Shown: positions 1 to 4,439, numbered from the stretch's first letter. The stretch is DNA of 5,652 bases from Puniceicoccales bacterium (GCA_031290315.1 JAITNS010000028.1:1-5652), one strand, 5' to 3'. Notes: generated by a model from the sequence alone, not told the origin. Translations and numbers: made by a program.

Positions 1-1
1 A

Positions 2-175
2 AAGGATGCGCGGATACACGAACTTGTAGTTGCGGACGGCAATATAATTACGGGATGCGGACCTGCAGGAAGTATAAATTTTGGGCTTGCAATCCTAGAA
101 TATTTAGAAAATATGGAAATCGTCCGAGGGATTGCGCATGGAATGATGTGTGATTGCTGGGGCAACATAATATAA
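2..175 (+). CDS. DJ-1/PfpI (ThiJ/YajL-like) family protein, C-terminal end, partial
   Basis: The reading frame is open from the left edge to TAA at 173-175 and gives 57 residues; the start lies outside the window. The sequence HELVVADGNIITGCGPAG, followed by an amphipathic helix (INFGLAILEYLEN), matches the last strand, turn and helix of DJ-1/PfpI-family proteins, where the usual pattern is VxDGNxxTxxGPxxxxxFxLxLxE. Members include protein/nucleic-acid deglycases, chaperone-like proteins and thiazole-related proteins. The catalytic nucleophile-elbow Cys lies upstream and is not visible, so the exact function cannot be given. The tail (HGMMCDCWGN) is Cys-rich. No clear terminator follows. Family assignment is fairly secure; specific function is unknown. 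Confidence 0.75.
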   Translation, partial: KDARIHELVVADGNIITGCGPAGSINFGLAILEYLENMEIVRGIAHGMMCDCWGNII

Positions 176-609
176 TGTGTTTTTGTTTTTTTCATAGTTT
201 AGAGATGGCGTTTTGGTTTAGCTCGTAAGGGCGGTTGAGATTTTTCTTAGCTTCCAGGGCGCCTCTTTAATTTTTTTAGCAACAAAAATTTTTCTGCTAT
301 CTTATTAGTTTCGCTTATATTTCGCGCAAATCTTGAAAATGTGTACGGAGGTTATTTTCGTCGTCATTTCGTATGCAAAAAGCTTGACAATAAATGAAAG
401 GTAAACAAGGCTAGAGTTATAAGGGTGGGAGACGTTGTCCTGTTGAAATTTTTCCGCAATTCGGCGATTTATTTTCACATGGAGTATAAATTTTTCTTAT
501 AGTTATATCTTTACGCATTTTTCGTATTGGAAATAATGGTTTTTCTAATAATTGCATTTCGTGTAAACTTTTGATTTACTTTTCCGGAATATTTAATATA
601 AAGGACAAC
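176..609. other. About 430 bp without a recognisable gene
   Basis: I see no convincing coding frame on either strand, no tRNA and no strong hairpin with a U-tract. A perfect -35-like TTGACA occurs at 384-389, but no good -10 hexamer lies 16-18 bases downstream. The stretch is T-rich and may be a remnant of lost sequence between the DJ-1/PfpI gene and the membrane-protein gene. Confidence 0.5.
601..605 (+). promoter_or_regulatory. Ribosome binding site AAGGA deciding the start at 610
   Basis: AAGGA lies four bases upstream of ATG 610. It favours that start over the in-frame TTG at 571, which has no Shine-Dalgarno sequence. Confidence 0.55.
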
Positions 610-954
610 ATGGAAGCAATATTAGATAATATATCGGAGTTTGTATTGTGCCTGTTTTGTTGGGAAAACTGGCGAATTTTAGGGGATAGTTTGGTAATGA
701 ATCCTCTTTTTAAGTGGTTTATTATTTTGGGTATAATCTTTTTGGTGGTACGCTGTTATAGTAAAAAACACGCTAATGTGTTACGAATTTATACGACTGA
801 TCGCGGATTTATATTCATGAAAAAGTCAGCATTAAAGAATGTTGTGAAGAAAATTTGCCACGAAGTTTTGCCACAATCGAGGTCTCGCGTTAAGATTTGT
901 GCGTGTTATCGCAAGATTAATTTACGTGAGTATCTTTGTCTTCAATGTCCATAA
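610..954 (+). CDS. Small single-pass membrane protein, Asp23/AmaP-like, probably C-terminally truncated
   Basis: From ATG 610 the product is 114 residues. It has an N-terminal segment, one strong membrane helix (about residues 37-52, FKWFIILGIIFLVVRC), then a cytoplasmic-looking domain with IYTTDRGFIFMKKSALKN and a basic strand. An 'x-TTDxG-x-V-x-x-SAL' strand-turn-helix after a membrane anchor recalls AmaP/Asp23-type (alkaline shock) proteins and uncharacterised PVC proteins of that shape; this is recognition by pattern only. The frame ends early at TAA 952. In the next frame a few protein-like codons (HNNFNEKI, 950-973) continue up to the point where nifJ-derived repeat sequence begins at 971. 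I therefore infer a frameshift near 945-950 plus truncation by the inserted repeat. It may be a pseudogene. No function is claimed. Confidence 0.5.
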   Translation: MEAILDNISEFVLCLFCWENWRILGDSLVMNPLFKWFIILGIIFLVVRCYSKKHANVLRIYTTDRGFIFMKKSALKNVVKKICHEVLPQSRSRVKICACYRKINLREYLCLQCP

Positions 955-970
955 TAATTTCAATGAAAAA

Positions 971-995
971 ATTTAGTTTAGATTCGAAGCGGCCA
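971..995 (+). repeat. 25-bp partial copy of the nifJ-fragment repeat start
   Basis: This stretch begins ATTTAGTTTAGATTCG and is identical over 25 bases to 1012-1036 and 2229-2253, the first bases of the two long nifJ 3' repeats. It lies 41 bases upstream of the first long copy. An ATG at 963 reads into it as MKKFSLDSKRPWE and then hits TAA. It looks like a false start or remnant of the same recombination that placed the long copy here. Confidence 0.8.
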
Positions 996-1186
996 TGGGA
1001 ATAAAAACCGGATTTAGTTTAGATTCGAAGCGGCCAACGATTGATTTAGGAGCATATATTAGTCAGGAGACGCGATTGAGTGTTTTCCAGCGCAGTAATC
1101 CCGAGCGCGCCGAGCAACTCCTCCGCGAAGAAGAAGCCTGCATTTGCGAAAAATATGCCCTCCTCGAACGATTAATGGAACAATAG
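995..1186 (+). pseudogene. nifJ: nifJ-type pyruvate:ferredoxin oxidoreductase, 3' fragment (copy 1)
   Basis: The 58 residues from FSLDSKRPTIDLG to the stop TAG (1184-1186) match the extreme C-terminus of NifJ/PFOR. There the pattern is xxLDSKxPxxxxxxxxxxExRxxxLxxxxPExAxxLLxxxxxxxxxxxxxYxxL; here SNPERAEQLL and KYALLERLME are visible. PFOR is normally about 1,170-1,200 residues, so only about 5% remains and no cofactor-binding or catalytic part is present. The frame can be opened from ATG 995, giving 63 residues, but that ATG belongs to the junction sequence and has no good ribosome binding site. The fragment cannot be a functional enzyme. The family is recognised from the sequence pattern, without a database search. 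Confidence 0.7.
1011..1185 (+). repeat. 175-bp direct repeat, copy 1 (nifJ 3' end)
   Basis: It is identical to 2228-2402 except at 1091 (C here, G there) and 1139 (T here, C there). The two copies flank the 1.04-kb block of minus-strand ORFs in direct orientation. About 99% identity in non-functional sequence implies a recent duplication or ongoing gene conversion. Confidence 0.9.
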
Positions 1187-1198
1187 TTCAATAAAAAA

Positions 1199-1543
1199 CT
1201 AAAGAAGGTTTGCGTTTTTAACGATTTGAACTGCTTCATTTATTTTGGCAGGAGCTTTTTTCAGTGCTTCAATTTTCGCTTCCAGTTCAGCAATTGTGCT
1301 CTTATCGTCGAGATCATCAATCCGAGCTCGTAAATCACCAATTGTTATATTAATTTGTTTTTTGGCTCTTGCTTCCGCATTAGAGGCATTTTTTCGGATA
1401 ACCGAATTCTCATTTATCTTCGAAAGGCTATTGTTCAGCGCTTCAAGTTCCGCCTCCTGCTGACCATAATCTTTACCTTTAGATTCTAAAGTTTTAATCT
1501 GCTCTTGTAAAGCCTTAATTCGCATCCAAACGGTATCTTCCAC
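1199..1543 (-). CDS. Coiled-coil protein of unknown function (114 aa), possibly the C-terminal part of a broken longer gene
   Basis: The GTG start at 1543 is preceded by a purine-rich AAAAAGA; ATG at 1525 is an alternative. Almost the whole product is predicted helix with heptad-like spacing: an N-terminal coil (MRIKALQEQIKTLESKG), a middle basic stretch (NASNAEARAKKQ) and a C-terminal coil with ISTIAELEAKIEALKK-like periodicity. There are no cysteines and no signal peptide of its own. It lies in the same frame as the upstream 105-aa ORF, separated only by TGA (1550-1552) and two codons, so the two may once have been one protein or may be joined by readthrough. It ends 13 bases beyond the flanking nifJ repeat. 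I do not recognise the family. Confidence 0.5.
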   Translation of the reverse strand: MEDTVWMRIKALQEQIKTLESKGKDYGQQEAELEALNNSLSKINENSVIRKNASNAEARAKKQINITIGDLRARIDDLDDKSTIAELEAKIEALKKAPAKINEAVQIVKNANLL

Positions 1544-1549
1544 TCTTTT

Positions 1550-1867
1550 TCATACATCAGTCTGTTTTTGCTTTTCATTTTCTGTTATCCACGCTCCCAA
1601 GAAGAATATTGCTTTATCCAAATCTAGTTCAAGTTTTATGAAAATTTCAGGATATTTTAACGCGAACAACTTGGGATTTTTACTCATTTCGTAAATTTCT
1701 AAATGGGCAAGAATCTTTGGTAAAATAAGCTTATCATTATTATTAACGAATAAAAGAATGTCACTTTTTTTACCGTTGGTAAGCTTGATCAATTCTGCTT
1801 TTAATTGCTTCAATTGGAATTCGTTTGCGAATTCGCTTAGATCTACCAGTTTATTTTCATTAAACAT
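1550..1867 (-). CDS. Hypothetical protein (105 aa), possibly the middle part of a broken longer gene
   Basis: ATG 1865-1867 directly follows the TAA of the preceding signal-peptide ORF, with zero spacing. The product is acidic and Lys/Leu-rich, with an N-terminal helix (KLVDLSEFANEF, LKQLKAELIKL), a short strand (SDILLFVNNNDK), then helices ending in FFLGAWITENEKQKQ. There is no membrane helix or known motif. It stops at TGA 1550-1552, and an ATG overlaps that stop (1551-1553) but its frame ends after 12 codons. The continuing frame downstream is the 114-aa coiled-coil ORF. Function unknown. It is either part of a tightly coupled operon or a segment of one secreted protein split by nonsense mutations. 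Confidence 0.5.
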   Translation of the reverse strand: MFNENKLVDLSEFANEFQLKQLKAELIKLTNGKKSDILLFVNNNDKLILPKILAHLEIYEMSKNPKLFALKYPEIFIKLELDLDKAIFFLGAWITENEKQKQTDV

Positions 1868-1987
1868 TTATTTTTTTTCAAGCATACTGTCGTAAGCCTT
1901 CTTCACAGTGATATTCCCCGCACTCGCTGCAAATGATACCCATTGAGCTAAAGCTACTAGAACTGCTCCTAAAGCAAAATTCTTCAC
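1868..1987 (-). CDS. Short ORF (39 aa) encoding a signal peptide
   Basis: The start is GTG 1985-1987 and the stop TAA 1868-1870. The sequence begins VKNFALGAVLVALAQW: a Lys-containing n-region, a hydrophobic core, then VSFAASAGN with a good AxA-type signal peptidase I site (ASA). The mature part would be only about 16 residues, so it is doubtful as a protein by itself. It shares one frame with the two ORFs that follow, and a TYR-like codon change of the TAA would give a secreted protein of about 260 residues. GTG overlaps the TGA of the upstream mini-ORF (GTGA). No strong Shine-Dalgarno is seen; translational coupling could serve. Confidence 0.45.
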   Translation of the reverse strand: MKNFALGAVLVALAQWVSFAASAGNITVKKAYDSMLEKK

Positions 1988-2100
1988 GTAAATGACATGT
2001 CATTCATTTTAGTATCATTTTTCATTTGATTACTTTTAAACCCAGCCACATCATGTAAATCTGTGGCTCCTCTATTTTCATCTGTATCTATGTTACACAT
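1984..2100 (-). CDS. Possible mini-ORF (38 aa), leader of the minus-strand block
   Basis: ATG 2098-2100 to TGA 1984-1986, overlapping the next start by GTGA. The product (MCNIDTDENRGATDLHDVAG, then a Lys/Asn/Met-rich tail) is hydrophilic, with no known motif. No Shine-Dalgarno is visible. The overlap with the next ORF and the nearby TATAAT upstream are the only support. It could equally be a chance open frame in the 5' region. Confidence 0.25.
   Translation of the reverse strand: MCNIDTDENRGATDLHDVAGFKSNQMKNDTKMNDMSFT
1991..2004. promoter_or_regulatory. 14-bp perfect palindrome AATGACATGTCATT
   Basis: This uninterrupted palindrome lies three bases upstream of the GTG of the signal-peptide ORF and inside the mini-ORF. 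Its dyad symmetry and position suit an operator or an RNA element controlling the start of the block, but no binding protein can be named. Confidence 0.35.
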
Positions 2101-2227
2101 AACGCACTGTATCTTATTATATTTTTTACTTATGCAAAATTTTATTTATTTTTTAATAATTAATTTAGTAATATTAATATTTTTTAGCAAACATTGCATA
2201 ACGGCGTGTGACCTGGGAGTAAAAGTA
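2101..2227. other. AT-rich intergenic stretch between the mini-ORF and nifJ repeat copy 2
   Basis: It contains a perfect 12-bp palindrome AATATTAATATT at 2170-2181 and no coding frame. It is the only plausible promoter-bearing region for the minus-strand block. Confidence 0.4.
2116..2121 (-). promoter_or_regulatory. Candidate -10 box TATAAT for the minus-strand block
   Basis: On the minus strand TATAAT lies about 15 bases upstream of ATG 2100. The 17-base-distant hexamer is TAAAAT, a poor -35. In such AT-rich sequence a TATAAT can occur by chance. Confidence 0.25.
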
Positions 2228-2402
2228 GATTTAGTTTAGATTCGAAGCGGCCAACGATTGATTTAGGAGCATATATTAGTCAGGAGACGCGATTGAGTGT
2301 TTTCCAGGGCAGTAATCCCGAGCGCGCCGAGCAACTCCTCCGCGAAGAAGAAGCCCGCATTTGCGAAAAATATGCCCTCCTCGAACGATTAATGGAACAA
2401 TA
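2228..2402 (+). repeat. 175-bp direct repeat, copy 2 (nifJ 3' end)
   Basis: It matches 1011-1185 with two mismatches. The homology starts at the same base and ends two bases into the stop codon in both copies (TAG in copy 1, TAA in copy 2). It ends seven bases from the stop codon of the convergent J-like gene. Confidence 0.9.
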
Positions 2403-2403
2403 A
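2228..2403 (+). pseudogene. nifJ: nifJ-type pyruvate:ferredoxin oxidoreductase, 3' fragment (copy 2)
   Basis: It encodes the same C-terminal 58 residues as copy 1, with Gly instead of Arg after VFQ and Arg instead of Cys in EEEARI. The frame runs back only to a TGA at 2209-2211 and contains no start codon upstream of the NifJ match, so this copy cannot be translated on its own. PFOR-like patterns SNPERAEQLL and LDSKRPT are retained. Copy 2 is probably closer to the ancestral sequence, since the Arg in the last helix resembles the family better than Cys. Confidence 0.7.
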
Positions 2404-2408
2404 TATGA

Positions 2409-3002
2409 CTAATCTGAATCTGACGAACTATTATTGGCTCGGCCTGGTAATTTGAAAGCATTACACTCGGTGAGATGAATATCTTTATTTTTATTTATAT
2501 CTTTATTTATATTTATCTTTATATTTGAGTCGGAATCTGACGAGGAATCATTAACTTCACCGGGCAATTGAAAGCCTTTATTCTCGGTAAGATGAATATT
2601 TTTATCAGTTAGACTGTAGTTTTTGGAAAATGGATTATTTTCCTTTTTTGGTGTTGATTTAACGGAGGGCGCAGAAGCGGTATGAGCCTTTGGATTTGAA
2701 CTCTGCCGAATCGGTGGATTTGAATTTCGCTGAACCGGTGGGTTTGAACTCTGTCGAATCGGTGGGGTAGGTCGAGGGATACTTTGGTAGCTTTTAGATT
2801 GTTCAATAATTTTTACGGCTCGCTGTATTTTATTCATCATATAATTACTTTTCTTTTCCATTTCAGATGGCGGCAATTTACCATCAGGCGCATGAATTTT
2901 ACAGACAGATCCGATCCATATGCGTTCTCTTTCCGTAATACTCAATCGAGTTTTTTCGTTATTTTTGATTCCTAAAAATACCCTCGCTTCGGCTCGGTTC
3001 AT
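2409..3002 (-). CDS. J-like-domain protein with Pro-rich and Ser/Asp-rich repeats (197 aa)
   Basis: The ATG start at 3002 overlaps the stop of the preceding ORF (ATGA). Residues 4-70 resemble a J domain: EARVFLGI (helix I), ITERERIWIGSVCKIH (helix II), a loop carrying HAPDG in place of the HPD motif, and SEMEKKSNYMMNKIQRAVKI (helix III). The HPD motif stimulates DnaK-type ATPases; here Ala interrupts it, so co-chaperone activity is doubtful. Then come three 8-residue repeats of type PPIRQSSN (about residues 80-104), a Ser/Thr/Lys-rich linker, and two 24-residue modules NIHLTE..F.LPG..N.SSSDSD separated by an Ile/Asn/Lys spacer. Together with the upstream ORF (signal/anchor), this may be a secreted or surface protein of about 290 residues. 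Low-complexity tails are common in host-interacting proteins, but a role as an effector is only inference. Confidence 0.6.
   Translation of the reverse strand: MNRAEARVFLGIKNNEKTRLSITERERIWIGSVCKIHAPDGKLPPSEMEKKSNYMMNKIQRAVKIIEQSKSYQSIPRPTPPIRQSSNPPVQRNSNPPIRQSSNPKAHTASAPSVKSTPKKENNPFSKNYSLTDKNIHLTENKGFQLPGEVNDSSSDSDSNIKININKDINKNKDIHLTECNAFKLPGRANNSSSDSD
2412..2483 (-). repeat. 24-residue HLTE/LPG/SSSDSD module, C-terminal copy
   Basis: It encodes DIHLTECNAFKLPGRANN followed by SSSDSD and ends at the stop codon. It is a diverged copy of 2529-2600, and the protein is more conserved than the DNA. Confidence 0.75.
2449..2638 (-). repeat. Long repeat, copy A: 3' part of the J-like gene
   Basis: It matches 5481-5652 nearly base for base except that the latter lacks 18 bases in the Ile/Asn/Lys spacer and has a T-to-A change (Lys to Asn). 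The match starts at AATTTGAAAG and continues beyond the right window edge, so the repeat may extend over the whole gene. Confidence 0.9.
2529..2600 (-). repeat. 24-residue HLTE/LPG/SSSDSD module, inner copy
   Basis: It encodes NIHLTENKGFQLPGEVND followed by SSSDSD. Fifteen base-rich codons for Ile, Asn, Lys and Asp (2484-2528) separate it from the C-terminal copy. The second genomic copy at 5481-5652 has a shorter spacer. Confidence 0.75.
2692..2763 (-). repeat. Three 24-bp tandem repeats (8-residue Pro-rich units)
   Basis: Units at 2692-2715, 2716-2739 and 2740-2763 encode PPIRQSSN, PPVQRNSN and PPIRQSSN. The outer units are nearly identical. A fourth partial unit PTPPIRQ-like start precedes them in the protein. 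Confidence 0.85.
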
Positions 3003-3316
3003 CGGGGGCAAATCATCACCATCACTAGGCGTAGGGCCAGCAAAAAATTTTGCATATCGGAATCCACCCGTTGTTTTAGGGCATCGATTTCCCTATTATG
3101 GGCGTCGCACCAGGATTGATCAGTTTCAAGCGCTGGAGGTTTAGGGATAGCCGTGTTAAGTTTTTGAGATAGAGAGGGGCTTGCATTTTCCTTTTTACTT
3201 CCCCAATTCCACGGTAACCACGACGAAGCATAACCCTGGGAAACTATCCCCGCTAATCCTCCCATTAAGAGGCTTCCGGATATTGCATTTTTAATAATTT
3301 TTCCATTTATATTCAT
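2999..3316 (-). CDS. Secreted or membrane-anchored small protein; N-terminal half of the J-like protein unit (105 aa)
   Basis: ATG 3316 is preceded by AGGAG six bases away, the best ribosome binding site in the window. Residues 1-30 form a signal peptide or anchor: a basic n-region (MNINGKIIKN), a hydrophobic core (AISGSLLMGGLAGIVS), then a possible cleavage site near GYASS. The middle is Trp/Ser/Pro-rich, followed by a helix (HNREIDALKQRVDSDMQNF). The last 14 residues in this frame (from LLALRLVM) look unlike the rest. The -1 frame instead gives FAGPTPSDGDDLPPMNRAEA, which joins smoothly to the J-like domain. I infer that the authentic product continues into the downstream ORF, by programmed -1 frameshifting or before a recent indel. 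Function unknown. Confidence 0.65.
   Translation of the reverse strand: MNINGKIIKNAISGSLLMGGLAGIVSQGYASSWLPWNWGSKKENASPSLSQKLNTAIPKPPALETDQSWCDAHNREIDALKQRVDSDMQNFLLALRLVMVMICPR
3044..3050 (-). other. Slippery heptamer A-AAT-TTT, candidate -1 frameshift site
   Basis: On the minus strand the zero-frame codons CAA AAT TTT TTG contain A AAT TTT, which fits the X-XXY-YYZ pattern. A -1 slip gives ...MQNF-FAGPTPSDG and enters the frame of the J-like ORF with no intervening stop. The same A4T6 run is also a likely place for an indel mutation or a sequencing error. Confidence 0.45.
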
Positions 3317-3322
3317 ATTTAA

Positions 3323-3327
3323 CTCCT
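3323..3327 (-). promoter_or_regulatory. Ribosome binding site AGGAG for the start at 3316
   Basis: The + strand CTCCT at 3323-3327 reads AGGAG on the minus strand, six bases from ATG 3316. Confidence 0.75.
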
Positions 3328-3464
3328 GTTGAATTATTTGAGAAGTTTATAAATTTTTATAAAACAATCAATGATTTTATGGAATTTTTCACGCTTAGAT
3401 AATTAATCTTAAAAACAATCCATGCGATTCATTTTTTGTTGTTTTAATAAAAATTTCTTTTCGA

Positions 3465-3469
3465 TAGGA
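3465..3469 (+). promoter_or_regulatory. Ribosome binding site TAGGA for ATG 3477
   Basis: TAGGA lies seven bases upstream of ATG 3477 and decides the start of the nucleotidyltransferase pseudogene. Confidence 0.5.
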
Positions 3470-3476
3470 TTCCATT

Positions 3477-4324
3477 ATGCATGATTCAACTGTTCTGTTA
3501 ATTTTAGCGGCGGGTGTAGGGTCGCATTTCGGCGGAGATAAGCAAATTTTCACACTTTCTTCGCTCAATTTACCGATCCTCGCATTTTCGCTTCAAGATG
3601 CGATTAAAAATAACATTACGCATGCCGTTGTTGTTACGCGTTCCGATCTCCCCGATTTTTTTAATAAAAATATTTTTCCCCATTTTCCAGCGATACACTT
3701 TGATTGCGTTTTCCAAGATCGATCGATACCGCCATTACCGCCAACCCGCACGAAACCTTGGAACCGGTCATGCTACCCTTTGCGCGAAAGAATATATTCG
3801 CAACAACTTTATCGTCGTCAACGCCGACGATTTTTACGGCCCCCATGCGATTGCCGCTGTAACTTATTTCCTTGGAAATAGCGACGATAATCAATGTTGC
3901 TGCATCGGGCATCCTCTCGCCAATACACTCTCGCCAAACGGTCCTGTTTCGCGTGGCATAATTCAAGTTGATGCACAAAATTTCGTCACTTCAACAACCG
4001 CTTCGTGCAACTGAAAAATACGAATCTTCTTTACTTAAACTACAACCACAGCAACCCGTTTCGCTTAATCTTTTTGGGTTACAGGCATCAATTTTTACGA
4101 TTCTTGAGCAAAAATTTCAAAACTTCCTCGAAGAAAATCAAAACTCCCCAACCGCCGAGTTTGGTCTTCCGACTACGCTTACGGCTCCCGATGTTCTTTC
4201 CGAAGCGGCAACGATGAAAATGCTTTCCACGCAAGACCGCTGGCTCGGCATCACGTATAAAGACGATCTTCCTTTTGTTGAAAATTCGCTCAATCAACTT
4301 ATCGTTGAGGGAATATACATATAA
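3477..4324 (+). pseudogene. NTP-transferase-like (sugar nucleotidyltransferase superfamily) protein, frameshifted
   Basis: Three frames together rebuild a protein of about 280 residues, close to the usual roughly 300 of this family. Segment 1 (3477 to about 3761) has the N-terminal nucleotide-binding motif LILAAGVGSHFGGDKQ and ends in RTKPW. Segment 2 (about 3760-3985) has GTGHATLCAKE, the metal-binding NADDFYG and NTLSPNGPVSRGI. Segment 3 (about 3990-4324) has PVSLNLFGL, AEFGLPT and TQDRWLGITYKDD, ending in VEGIYI. The first shift fits loss of two G in TGG|GGA near 3760; the second lies between about 3985 and 4015, where the family usually has extra residues. The usual Arg of GSR is His here, another sign of decay. 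Members transfer nucleotides to sugar phosphates or similar substrates; this one should be inactive. Two genuine frameshifts or consensus errors cannot be told apart here. Confidence 0.8.
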
Positions 4325-4334
4325 TCCTTTTGCG

Positions 4335-4439
4335 ATTTTCAAGATTAAAAATCGATATGCCATGAGTTATAAGGAAAACTTATACTTGGGGCATTTTGCA
4401 TTTTATTTGATTTTTCGACTTGACGACAAATCTTTTAGC
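4335..4439 (+). repeat. 105-bp direct repeat, copy 1
   Basis: It aligns to 4542-4646 with seven substitutions and no gaps (about 93% identity). It contains a conserved small hairpin, TATAAG/CTTATA with a 5-base loop (4368-4384). It shows no coding frame and no obvious similarity to a known mobile element. Which way the element should be read is unknown; the + strand is arbitrary. Confidence 0.85.

Larger units (their letters stand above)
3317..3476. other. Divergent intergenic region
   Basis: This 160-bp AT-rich stretch separates the secreted-protein unit (-) from the nucleotidyltransferase pseudogene (+), so promoters for both should lie here. A weak minus-strand pair TTCCAT-17-TATAAA is visible, but nothing is compelling. 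Confidence 0.4.

Noticed and set aside
384..389. Perfect -35 hexamer TTGACA in the gene-free region
   Set aside because: No acceptable -10 box at 16-18 bases, and no gene or RNA recognisable downstream, so it is not called a promoter.
414..424. GAGTTATAAGG shared with the 105-bp repeat (4364-4374)
   Set aside because: Only 11 bases in AT-rich DNA with no flanking similarity; treated as chance.
1245..1463. 72-codon plus-strand ORF rich in Ser/Ala/Phe
   Set aside because: It is the complement of the helical coiled-coil gene; its composition is the usual shadow of Glu/Lys/Ala codons.
1550..1552. TGA recoded as Trp or selenocysteine
   Set aside because: TGA ends other frames here and TGG is used for Trp throughout; no Cys/Sec context or SECIS-like hairpin is seen. 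A nonsense mutation or separate genes is simpler.
1011..2402. Composite transposon or insertion sequence
   Set aside because: The flanking repeats are nifJ coding fragments without terminal inverted repeats, and no transposase or integrase is encoded between them.
2276..2461. 61-codon minus-strand ORF across the nifJ fragment
   Set aside because: It is antisense to the nifJ match with no protein-like pattern, and only overlaps the end of the J-like gene.
2609..2806. 65-codon minus-strand ORF inside the J-like gene
   Set aside because: It is another frame of the 24-bp tandem repeats and linker, so its repeated look (HRF..VQ) is inherited from the real repeats.
3661..3978. 105-codon minus-strand ORF opposite the nucleotidyltransferase
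   Set aside because: The plus-strand frames carry clear family motifs over the same bases; this is a shadow.
4333..4354. Stem CGATTTT/AAAATCG after the nucleotidyltransferase as a terminator
   Set aside because: AT-rich stem, no following U-run, and the second repeat copy does not keep the stem; not called a terminator.
4088..4363. 91-codon minus-strand ORF opposite the nucleotidyltransferase C-terminus
   Set aside because: Basic, no motif, and it overlaps strongly recognisable plus-strand coding sequence.
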